Assembly: GCF_000003815.2 (NCBI RefSeq)
Contig: NC_049986.1
Span: forward strand, 8,777,487-8,841,486
DNA: 64,000 nt
Reading direction: 5' to 3'
From: Branchiostoma floridae
Lineage: Eukaryota; Chordata; Leptocardii; Amphioxiformes; Branchiostomatidae
Under the pieces are notes generated by a model that was not told the DNA's origin, did no database searches, and saw only the letters and a program-made list of their open reading frames with translations. Of this stretch, positions 44,230 to 54,439 are shown one piece after another. The position numbers and the translations under genes were made by a program. Within the stretch, counting starts at the first letter, position 1. Each line of letters opens with the position of its first letter.

Positions 44230-45230
44230 GGGTGGGGCTTCGGGATGGTCCATTGTATTCAGAAGCAAATCAAAATCCCCACCAATAAGCAATTGTTAGA
44301 AATTCCAATCCCTGATCCAATGTTGAATGCGTTACAGGAAATTGCTCATTTCCTTAGCTAGGATCATTAGGGGCGTAAATACATAGTATTTTTCATTGTC
44401 ATGCTCAAAATTTACAATAATATGTCTGAATAAGATGCTGAAACATTTATTATGGTTGGTTCCAAAAGAATGTATGTACTATCATGTTTCATATCTCTTG
44501 TCAGGTATGTTTCTTGGAAGAGGGTTATTTCATTCTTTTAGTTGTTGTTTCAACCAGTAAAGTGTTTGATTTCTATTGTTATAATTTCTAAATTCTCTAC
44601 TGTTGAAGGAAAGTAGCTTTAATTCATCCAGCCTCATCGTAGTATGAAAGTTGGGTGGGTAACATTGACCAGAAAGGTGCCTGACATGATGACATGTTAA
44701 ACAACAATCACATATATGTAGGTTTTTTTTGTGACTTATTGTTGCCCTTGGTACTTTGTTTCTGTTTACTGCTCGACTGTCTCTCTCAAAGAGTCTTTGA
44801 GCCAGTTTCCTGTTGTGGGCTGTGTAGAGATTGAGAGTTCACCATGTTTCCAAAGCCTCAGTGTTAGAGTTGCCATCTTTCTTCTTCTCCTTTCTGCGTT
44901 CAGTCGTGTTCTTATGGTTGTGACCCTTACTTCTACTCCTTGTGTCTAGTGGCATAACAGGTGTTGTTGGTGCTTCTCCACTGTCCATGTTGGTCTCACT
45001 GCACTGCTCTCCCCTGTACTGCTGCATCGTACTGCTCTGCTCCCAACTGCTCCGCTCTCCACTGCAGCTGCCAGCATCGGATTGTTGGTCCTCGAGCTCA
45101 GAATCAATGACTATGTGACAAGCTGTGTCCTCACGCTTGTTTGTATACACACAACTTGTCACATGTGTTTTTATGGTGGCCGGGCTCTAGCCATTTGCTG
45201 CATGTCAGTCTGTTTGTTTGGTTTGCTTCT
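44230..45230 (-). pseudogene. LINE fragment: ORF1 zinc-knuckle end and ORF2 endonuclease start
   Basis: The minus strand near 45200 reads SKWLEPGHHKNTC, a CxxCxxxxHxxxxC zinc knuckle with its second Cys changed to Trp. A Ser/Gln/Lys-rich tail (45162-44839) follows. From 44650: LKLLSFNSREFRNYNNRNQT, TLYWLKQQLK, IVNFEHDNEKYYVF and LLIGGDFDLLLNTMDHPE, the first half of a Tx1-type APE endonuclease (GGDFD for GDFN). Frameshifts are frequent. The copy ends near the candidate MITE. Confidence 0.6.
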
Positions 45231-45245
45231 TTTTGTTCGTTGTAT

Positions 45246-46868
45246 TAGAAACTAGAGTTCCATGACCCCATACCTTCGCCAAATAAGCCTACCTTTCTTT
45301 ACAACTGCTGCATTAATTTTGTTTGTCATTGGTTATGCAAATAAGGTTCTCATTTGCATATATTACATCAGCTGATCATCTCCTCAACCAGACAGCAGAC
45401 GTACACAATCTATGTTAAGAAAGAAGGCTTTTATCGCATTTTCTGCTAATTTATGCAAATGAGAATCTCATTTGCATAATTGATGTTCAACGATGTTCAC
45501 CTGTACATAACTTCCAAATGCTACAAGTAAAAATTTCCTGTCATTTACCACAATGAAATAATAGCATTTTCCCATTATTTATGCAAATTATGTCTTTATT
45601 TTGCATAATATACATCAATAAATATTCCTGTCCTTCTCAGTTACAGATGTTACATGTTGCAATGGTCCCATAATGGAACTGAGCGCATTTACCAAATTCC
45701 CTAATTGATTATGCAAATTAGATACAAATTTGCATAATTGTTACGTCATTATATGTAGCATAACTTCAGACATCTACATACAAAAAATCATAACAATCCG
45801 TTAATCCTTTCTTGAGTTATTCCCTTTTAAAGTCTGACATTAAACCTGTCCTGCAGTTCCAAAACAAGCCGCTAGGGGGCCCAAACCTATACCACTCACT
45901 CTCGGCATCAAGAGCTGTCTACCACTCAATAACCATAGCCGCAGCATGATCAGAACTTGAGATATCAAACCAGGAAGTTCCGCTGCAGTCCCGTTACAGC
46001 CTGCTAGGGGGCCCAAAATCAAATCATTTCCAGGTCTCATCTAGACCTACCCAGTACCCACATACCGAATATCAATGCAATCCATCCAAGCATTCTCGAA
46101 CACAATCTATGTTAAGAAAGAAGGCTTTAATCGCATTTTCTGATAATTTATGCAAATGAGGATCTCATTTGCATAATCAATGTTGAACGATGTTCACCTG
46201 TACATAACTTCCAAATGCTACAAGTAAGAAGTTACTGTCATTTACCACAATTAAATTATAGCCTTTTCGCATTAATTATGCAAATTAGGTCTTTATTTTG
46301 CATAATATATATCAATCAATATTCTGCTCCTTCTCAGTTACAAATGTCACATGTTGCAATGGTCCCATAATGGAACTGAGCGTGTTCATAAAATTTCCTA
46401 ATCAATTATGCAAATTAGATACCGATTTGCATAATTAATATGTCATTATATGAAGCATCACTTAAGCTATCTACATACCAAAAATCATGACAATCCGTCA
46501 ACTCCTTCTTGAGTTATTCTCTTTCAAAGTCTGACAGTAAACCTGCCCTGCAGTTCCAAAACAAGCCGCTAGGGGGCCCAAACCTATACCACTAACTCTC
46601 GGCATCAAGAGCTATCCACCACTTAAAAATCATCGCCGCAGCATGTCGAGAACTCGAGATATCAAACTAGGAAGTTCCGCTGCAGTACCGTAACAGGCCG
46701 CTAGGAGGCCCAGAATCTAATCGTTTTTAGGTCTCAACAAGACCTACTCACATACCGTATATTAATACAATCCATTCAGGCGTTCTTGAGTTATGGTGGT
46801 CTTCTACAGACATACATACAAACATACACACGCTACCCAAAATATAACCTTCTTGGCGAAGGTAATCA
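45246..46868 (-). mobile_element. Non-autonomous element, hairpin-ended family B, tandem dimer
   Basis: Minus orientation: the 5' end TTACCTTCGCCAAGAAGG, then TTATATTTTGGGTAGCG lies at 46868. The 3' end GGCGAAGGTATGGGGTCAT, then GGAACTCTAG lies at 45246. TACCTTCGCC and GGCGAAGGTA are terminal inverted repeats. Two head-to-tail units (period about 705 bp; CAATCTATGTTAAGAAAGAA at about 45399 and 46104) share the AATTATGCAAATTAG/TTTGCATAAT blocks and the GGGGGCCC, CTGCAG and GAAGTTCC blocks of family A. Confidence 0.75.
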
Positions 46869-47025
46869 GCCTTGAACAGACCTACAGAGAACTTTCGCGG
46901 TAGAGCCATGGTGTTGAAGAGAATAGATACTGTCTAGCAACTGTGTCAGAAAATAAACTTTCAGATTTGATTTGACTTTTGCCTATCTTGCGTATTTTGA
47001 TACCATAATGTATCTTATCTTCCAG

Positions 47026-47240
47026 GTGGACTAGGTGACGGCCAAAAGGTAATATTTCCTGACCCAAGAGAGACCTATAACTTTGCCAGACTGGACACGA
47101 CACTGTCGGATGAGTTACCAAGCTTTACACTATGTGTACACATGCGCTCTTCCTACTCAAGTCTCTCAATGACCTTGGCTAGCTACGCAGTGCCTGAACA
47201 ACACAACGAACTTCTTCTGTTCTATAGCGGAGGATTTCTA
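47026..47240 (+). CDS. Pentraxin-like domain exon, N-terminal part (partial gene)
   Basis: The acceptor ATCTTCCAG ends at 47025 and the donor GTAAGT starts at 47241. The only open frame begins in phase 1 and ends in phase 0: GLGDGQKVIFPDPRETYNFA, RLDTTLSDELPSFTLCVHMR, SSYSSLSMTLASYAVPEQHN, ELLLFYSGGFL. The VIFP...NFARLD...LPSFTLCVHMR...LASYAV pattern is the first strand set of pentraxin/laminin-G-like folds, including the first conserved Cys. The entry phase matches the exit phase of the lectin exon at 25140, so a join would read EVRG-GLGDG. The rest of the domain, with the HxCxSW block, was not found downstream, so at least one more exon should exist. Confidence 0.75.
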
Positions 47241-47690
47241 GTAAGTATAAACTACCATTTTAAAAATAACTCCTCTTTCAAGATCCATTCTTTTTATTTA
47301 TCTATTTATTGATCTTATAGGGTGGTCCCTTGATCTTATATGGTGGTCCTAGTTTGTCGCTTATTAATACCGGATGTATTTGTAACAACAAATGTAAACG
47401 GTTGGGCAAGTTGCGCACTGACTGTTTTTTCCGACGTTTCTTCTCCCTTTCCCGGTCCTGTCATTTAGTCAAATATGTGAACCTTTAGCATGTGGATGTG
47501 GATTGTTCTTATCTTCTTATTGTCTTTTTCTTCCTGAGCCATTACATGGGAGTTGTCATTAGGGTCGGGGGCGGAACAAGTTGGTTAAGAGTCCATTTAC
47601 CATTGTTAAATCTTTGGGAGAGTCTACTGTTGCATAAAGATTTACATGTTGGGGTGGGGTGAATAGTTAGAACAGTCCACATAAGAAGAA
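47241..47690. other. Intronic sequence with a short LINE-tail-like piece
   Basis: 47296-47335 (TTTATTTATCTATTTATTGATC, then TTATAGGGTGGTCC) resembles 42213-42255. The rest shows nothing recognised. Confidence 0.4.

Positions 47691-47773
<83 letters not shown>
47691..47773. repeat. (AG)n microsatellite
   Basis: Eighty-three bases of AG dinucleotides with a single interruption (AGAAAG near 47703). Confidence 0.99.
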
Positions 47774-47776
<3 letters not shown>

Positions 47777-48184
47777 TAATGATTTTGCCTGATTTGGTGT
47801 GTGATTTTTTAAGAGCAAATGTCTGTAACTTAAGAATCAAACAACAGTGCTCAGGGTCAAAAATCGATTTGGCTCATATTTTGCACAGTGATAGTACTTG
47901 GCCCACAACCCCTCAAAATAGCTTTCTTTCCGGGCAAAACTCATTGTTGCCATAGCAACAGCCCAAACAAGTTTTGAGGCCATTTGCTGCTCTATATTTT
48001 GTTTTCATTTTACAGATAGAAACACCCACAGTTATAATACAATAAGGCAACACATATACCGCGGATCCAAAGCAAAAGTTCAACATAATTCACGCACAGA
48101 AAAAAATGAATCAAAATAATACCAGCCAACTAAAGCTTAGCAATAACACGGGAAAAAGAAAACAATAAGAATGCATGATTTCCC

Positions 48185-49260
48185 AGCATTTAAATAAATA
48201 AATGAATGAACTTTATTGCACGACATTTGTACATGGTCCAATGTATGGCAATGACTATTACACAAAGTACAAAGTAGGTGTATAGAATAAGACTTAACAT
48301 CCTAATTAACATAACAAGAAGGGCTAACATAGGTCTTTGATATAATGTTGCAATCGAGTTGGGCTAATCATGAATTTCATTATTCTTTCTAATAGTAAAG
48401 CAGTCTTTTATATATTTGCCTATCTTTGCATTATTGGAGTGGGGGCATCTTAAGATATATACAAATCTGTCTGTAGCATCGAGTCTCTTGAAATCTTCTG
48501 TACTGGATTCGAGAAATGTTAAAAGCTAATTGTGTAAAATAGCGTATCTAGAACATTCCATTAAAAGTGAAATTTATCTTCAATATGCTTTGGACAGATA
48601 AATAAATAAATATATAACTAATGACAAAAATCAACCTCATGGTTTCTATTTTGTCCTAACAGTTTATACACATGGTGTTCCCTTTGATTTTCCATATGAT
48701 ATATATTACATTTTGTTGGAGGGTACAAATTTGTGCAAAATTTCTATTGAAAGTATCCTAACTGTAGACAAATTGTAACATAATATAGATCCGTTTAAAA
48801 ACATCTTTTTACGGAATAATCATACCAAATTCATCCGCCCAGTTTCTTAAAAGTTTGTATATCATCAGGATTGCAAATTATGTTTCCATTCTGAAGAAAT
48901 GACATATGGATAATTTTAGCAATTTTTGTTGATTTTAACCATTAGTGATCTAATGGGCAAGATTGGCCCTATAATTGGTTTGTTTAGAAGTTTTTTTTCC
49001 AAGTACAAAGTATTGCAGATAATACTTGGTTAAACTCTAACTTGTACAACGTATAACCAAGTAAGTCAATGTAAGCTAGAAGTTTTCCTTCTGTATCCAC
49101 TAAGTCATTCATATAAGAGATTCAATGTTTTATTGGTTTTGTCCATATGCTTATTTTCAATCAAAATATTTGAGTTGTACCATAACATCTGTGACTGTAC
49201 ATCTTGATGAGTTTCAGGTGGCTTGAACTGGAGATAGTCATCTCTAAATAAAGGGTTTAG
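48185..49260 (-). pseudogene. Tx1-like LINE ORF2 C-terminal remnant with 3' tail
   Basis: The minus strand from 49255 reads NPLFRDDYLQFKPPETHQDV and QSQMLWYNSNI, matching KPPVTPDEIRQQVLWMNSNI in the Tx1-like ORF2 at 4185-4820. More decayed sequence follows, with LTWLYVVQVRV and LLNKPIIGPI. The 3' end at 48185-48225 shows an ATTCATTTATTTATTT tail in minus orientation. No catalytic part remains. Confidence 0.65.
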
Positions 49261-49289
49261 AGGGACATGTATAGGTGATTGAGTAGAAA

Positions 49290-50830
49290 TGTGATTAATA
49301 TAGGGTTAGCGTCAGAAAATTTGTTCCCGAGAAATTGTGTTTTTGGGTCATATTTCGGTCTAAAACGGATAGAAAACATGCAAATTTTGACCATTTTTCT
49401 GAGAGTGCTTAGAGTTAGTGTCTCGTGGTTAGGGTTAGGGTTAGAGTTGGGGCTAGGGTTAGGGAAGGGGATGGCGGTAGAAAATTTGTTTCCGAGGAAG
49501 TTTGTTTTTTGGTCATATTTCGGTCTGAAACGGATAGAAAACATGCGACTTTTGACCATTTTTCTGAGAGTTCTCAGGATTAGTGTCTCGTGGTTAGGGT
49601 TAGGGTTAGGGCTAGGGTTAGGGTTAGGGTAGGGGTTGGCGGTAGAAATGTTTTTCCGAGGAAGTGTTTTTTTTGGTCATATTTCGGTCTGATACGGATA
49701 AAAAAAAGCAAATTTTGACCATTTTTCCGAGAGTGGTTAGGGTAAGTGTCTCGTGGAAAGGGTTGGGGTTAGGGCTAGGTTTAGGGTAGGGGTTGGCGGT
49801 AGAAAATTTGTTTCCAAAGAAGTGTGTTTTTTGGTCATCTTTCGGTCTGAAACGGATAGAAAACATGCAAATTTTTACCATTTTTCTGAGAGTGCTTAGG
49901 ATTACCGTGGTTAGGGTTAGGGTTAGGGCTAGGTTTAGGGTAGGGGTTGGCGGTAGAAAATTTGTTTCCGAAGAAGTGTGTTTTTTGGTCATATTTCGGT
50001 CTGAAACGGATAGAAAACATGCAAATTTTGACCATTTTTCGGCGAGAGCTTAGGGTTACCGTGGTTAGGCTTAGGATTAGGGTTAGGACTAGGGTTAGGG
50101 TAGAGGATGGCGGTAGAAAATTTGTTTCCGAAGAAGTGTGTTTTTTGGTCATATTTCGGTCTGAAATGGTTAGAAAACATGCAAATTTTGACAATTTTTC
50201 TAAGATTGCTTAAGGTTATTGTCTCGTGGTTAGGGTTAGGAATAGGGTTAGGGTAGGGGTTGGCGTAAGAAAATTTCTTTCCGAGGAAGTGTGTTTTTTG
50301 GTCATATTTCGGTCTAAAATGGATAGAAAACATGCGACTTTTGATCATCTTCTGAGAGTACTAATGGTTAGCGTCTCGTGTTTAGGGTTAGGGTTGGGGC
50401 TAGGTTTAGGGTAGGGGTTGGCGGTAGAAAATTTGTTTCCGAGGAAGTGTGTTTTTTGGTCATATTTCGGTCTGAAACGGATAGAAAACATGCAAATTTT
50501 GACCATTTTTCTGAGAGTGCTTAGGATTACCGTGGTTAGGGTTAGGGTTAGGGCTAGGGTTACGGTACTGGTTGGCGGTAGAAAATTTGTTTCTGAGACA
50601 GTGTGTTTTTTGGTCATATTTCGGTCTGACACTGATGGAAAAATGCCAATTTTGACCCTTTTTCTGAGAGTGCTTAGGGTATTGGCTCGTGGTTAGGGTT
50701 AGGGCTAGGGATAGGGTAGGGGTTTGCGATAGAACTGAAATTTGTTTCATAGGAAGTGTGTTTTTTGGTCATATTTCGGTTTGAAACGGATAGAAAACAT
50801 GCAAATTTTGACCTTTTTTGACGACGCCTC
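49290..50830. repeat. Satellite block 1: ~155-bp unit with TTAGGG runs
   Basis: About ten units. Each has (TTAGGG)2-4 with GCTAGGG variants, TAGGGGTTGGCGGTAGAAAA, TTTGTTTCCGAGGAAGTGTG, TTTTTTGGTCATATTTCGG, TCTGAAACGGATAGAAAACA, TGCAAATTTTGACCATTTTT, then CTGAGAGTGCTTAGG. The spacing of the GGCGGTAGAA marker is 148-165 bp. Long overlapping frames on both strands are by-products of the repeat and are not genes. Confidence 0.95.
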
Positions 50831-51269
50831 AGGGGAGTTGTCAAGTGGCATATATTGCAGTCAGTCTGCAATAATTCTAGGAATTGCACAGGCATTTTTC
50901 CACGGAATGCAGTATGCTGGGTATGCAAGCCCCCCCCCCCCCACCAAGTCTGTTCCAGATGTATCTCTGGTATGCAATGGTGGAATGAAGGTCACACTTG
51001 CTCCCTGGAGGAATTTTTCCTTTGAAACTAGACGGGGAAACTCTGCACAAGGGATCACGTTGTCTTCGCTGTTATGTTATATGTTATGAAGTATACATTT
51101 TCTTTTCTAGAGCTTGTTCAAGCCATACTCCACAGGCAGACAGGAAATACTTCATATAGAGGTCATGATCTTGAACGATGGCATCCAAATGGTTATCATA
51201 TTAATATTCAGAGCCAAATATAATTGTTCAAGGCCTATTATACTATCCAAGGACTGGAATATTACTAAG

Positions 51270-51420
51270 TAGGACAGCCATGTGGGTTAGGTGCAAGAAA
51301 GTCATTCAAGGACGGAAGTGCTGGAAACAGTTGGTTCTTCCTTATTTTTTTATCTCCAGTACACACTGTAGTGCTCAGCTGTAGGTTTGGGTTACTGGCA
51401 GACCAGTGTGCTGTACCAGG
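51270..51420 (+). repeat. Direct duplication, copy 1 (copy 2 at 52298-52425)
   Basis: AGCCATGTGGGTTAGGTGCA, AGAAAGTCATTCAAGGAC, GTGCTGGAAACAGTTGGTTC and CTGTAGGTTT..GTTACTGGC occur in the same order about 1.03 kb apart. The copies differ by scattered changes. No LTR-type ends (TG...CA) or coding sequence lie between them, so it looks like a segmental duplication or an unknown repeat. Confidence 0.75.
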
Positions 51421-51429
51421 GATAGTACA

Positions 51430-51577
51430 GGCTGAATTCCCGACCTACATTCAGACTGCATTCCCGATCTACATTCAGACTGCATTCCCGACCTACTTCC
51501 AGGCTGCATTCCCGACCTACATTCAGGCTGCATTCCCGACCTACATTCAGGCTGCATTCCCGACCTACATTCAGGCA
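51430..51577 (+). repeat. 24-bp minisatellite, about 6 copies
   Basis: The unit GCATTCCCGACCTACATTCA plus GGCT (or GACT) repeats head to tail. 24 is divisible by 3, which creates artificial open frames on both strands. Confidence 0.95.
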
Positions 51578-52297
51578 TTCATGTATAAGGTATTCTGATC
51601 ACCGTTGGGTTTGGGGCAGTGGTTCTTTTACGTTAGCGTTACAAATGAATTACACTGAGCACTCTACACAAACCCGATGTCCCTAGAATGCAAGATTGTA
51701 AGGCTAGGATAATAGCTGGCTTGACGACCCACCACACATGACCTTGCATTTGTTGAATCTATTTTACATTGGGCACAGAATATGTTTCTCTGTGACTCTG
51801 AATATGAATGATTACCATTTTCCATCGTTCAAAATTATCACATTGACTTGAAGTACTTCCTGTCTACCTGTGGTACATGTGGTATATGGCTTTAACAAAT
51901 CAGAACTCACAGTCACAGCTCATGGATGATAGACATTTTGACTAAGCATGGAGTTGCGACTCTGGAAATTAAGATGTAACATTTCCTGCCTGCCTATGGT
52001 ATATGGCTTCCAGTTGACCTGAGGTGACCCAATCACCCCCCTCATCCCAGCTTCCTACCACATGAACCAAATTCCATTTCACATCCATCCCGGCTAACAT
52101 TCCATACATGCCTGTGTATACATGCCAGGCTACCATTCCATACATATACCAGTCGAAACATGCCTGTACAATTCCTAGCTATATAGAATATATGGCATTC
52201 CCTATCAGTTGGCTGACCAAACCATCTTCCTGATCCCATATGCAAGCGACTTTCAGTTCTGCCTGTAAGTGTCAATGTGTCTGTGTGATTGTATTTA

Positions 52298-52425
52298 GCC
52301 ATGTGGATTAGGTGCAAGAAAGTCATTCAAGGACTGAAGTGCTGGAAACAGTTGGTTCTTCATTTTTTATTCTCCACTATATACTGTAGTGCTGGCTGTA
52401 GGTTTAGGTTACTGGCGGACCATAG
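52298..52425 (+). repeat. Direct duplication, copy 2
   Basis: Partner of 51270-51420 (AGCCATGTGGATTAGGTGCA, CATTCAAGGACTGAAGTGC, and so on). Confidence 0.75.
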
Positions 52426-52629
52426 TACATTTCTGCTGGCTGTAGGTTTATGTTACAGGTGGGCTAGGTGCCAGGGTTAGTGCGACAGGGAAGTTCCAAT
52501 CTATGCATGCACGCGCACCTACCTGCCAAAACCGTTCCAATGCTATTTCCACATTTTGCACTGGTCAAAAAACCCAACAACAGCCACCGTCGTCATGGCA
52601 ATGTATGTTTTCCGTTGCCAATCTTGTTC

Positions 52630-54439
52630 TGAGAGTGCTTAGGGTTATTGTGTCGTGGTTTGGGTTAGGGTTAGGGTTAGGGTTAGGGCTAGGGTTAAGG
52701 TAGGGGTTGGCGATAGAAAATTTGTTTCCAAAAAAGTGGTTTTTTGGCCATATTTCGTTCTGAAACTAAAAGAAAACATGCAATTTTTGACCAATTTTCT
52801 GAGAGTGCTTAGGGTTAGCGTGGTTAGGGTTAGGGTTACGGCTAGGTTTAGGGTAGGGGTTTGCGGTAGAAAATTTATTTCCGAGGAAGTGTATTTTTTT
52901 GGTCATATTTCGGTCTGAAGTGGATAGAAAACATACAAATTTTGACCATTTTCTGAGAGTGCTAAGGGTTACCGTGGTTAGGGTTAGGGTTAGGGCTAGG
53001 GTTGTCGGTAGAACATTTGTTTCCGTGGAAGTGTGTTTTTTGGTCATATTTCGGTCTGAAACGGGGAGAAAACATGTATTTTTTACCCTTTTTCTGAGAG
53101 TGCTTAGGGTAACCGTGGTTAGGGTTAGGGTTAGGGATACGGTTGGCGGTAGAACATTTGTTTCCGAGGAAGTGTGTTTTTTGCCATATTTAGTTTCGAA
53201 ACTAATAGATCACATACAATTTTTGACCAATTTTCTGAGAATGCTTAGGGTTACCGTGGTTAGGGCTAGGGTTAGGGTTAGGGCTAGGGTTCGGGTAGGA
53301 GTTGGCGGTAGAAAATTTGTTTCCGAGGAAGTGTGTTTTTGGTCATATTTCGGTCTGAAACGGTTAGAAAACATGCAAATTTTGACCATTTTTCTAAGAT
53401 TGCTTAGGGTTATTGTCTCGTGGTTATTGTTAGGGTTAGGGCTATGGTAAGGGTAGGGGTTGGTGGTACAAAATTTCTTTCAGAGAGTGTGTGTTTTGGT
53501 CATATTTCGGTCTAAAAAGGATAGAAAACACGCAAATTTTGACCATTTTTCTGAGAGTGTTTAGGGTTATTGTGGTTAGGGTTAGGGTTAGCGTAGGGGT
53601 TGGCGGTAGAAAATTTGGTTCCGTGGAAGTGTGTTTTTTGGTCATATTTCGGTCTGAAACGGATAGAAAACATGTCATTTTTGGCCATTTTTTTGAGAGT
53701 GCTTAGGGTTACCGTGGTTAGGGTTAGGGTTAGGGCTAAGGTTAGGGTAGGGGATGACGGTATAAAATTTGTTTGCGAGGAAGTGTGTTTTTTGGTCATA
53801 TTATGGTCTGAAACGGATAGAAAATATGCAAATTTTGACCATTTTCTGAGAGTGCTTAGGGTTACCGTGGTTAGTGTTAGAGTTAGGATTAGGGTTAGGG
53901 ATAGGGTTGGCATTAGAAAAATTTTTTGAAGGACGTTTGTTTTTTGGCCATATTCCGTTTTGAAACTTATAGCAAACATGCAATTTTTGACCAATTTTTT
54001 TAAAGAAATTTTGTTTCCGAGGAAGTGTGTTTTTTGGTCATATTTTGGTCTGAAATGGATAGAAAACATGTAATTTTTGACCATTTTTCTGAGAGTGCTT
54101 AGGGTTACGGTGGATAGGGTTAGGGTTAGTGTTAGGGTTAGGTTTAGGGTTAGGGATAGGGTGGGCGTTAGAAAATTTTTTTCGAGGAAGTGTGTTTTTT
54201 GGCCATATTTCGTTTTGAAACTAATAGCAAACATGCAATTTTTGACCATTTTTTTAGAAATTTTGTTTCTGTGGAAGTGTGTTTTTTGGTCATATTTCGG
54301 TCTGAAACGGATAGAAAACATATAATTTTTGACCATTTTTCTTAGAGTGCTTAGGGTTACCGTGGTTAGGGTTAGGGTAAGGGTTAGGGATAGGGTTGGC
54401 GGTAGAAAATTTGTTTCCGAGGAAGTGTGATTTTTGGCC
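52630..54439. repeat. Satellite block 2: ~155-bp unit with TTAGGG runs
   Basis: Same unit as 49290-50830, in the same orientation, about 11-12 copies, more diverged. Near 53930-54300 a variant unit carries a second half reading TTTTTTGGCCATATTCCGTT and GAAACTTATAGCAAACATGC, so a longer composite unit exists. The block is interrupted at 54440 by a CR1 insertion and resumes briefly at 55708. Confidence 0.95.

Larger units (their letters stand above)
50831..52620. other. Spacer between satellite blocks; no gene recognised
   Basis: Contains a poly-C run (50931-50941), a 24-bp tandem repeat and a ~130-bp direct duplication (listed separately). No motif-bearing frame. Confidence 0.5.

Noticed and set aside
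51375-51598. Repetitive frames FPTYIQAA and RSGMQPEC
   Set aside because: Both strands of a 24-bp tandem repeat are open because 24 is a multiple of 3. There is no start context or domain.
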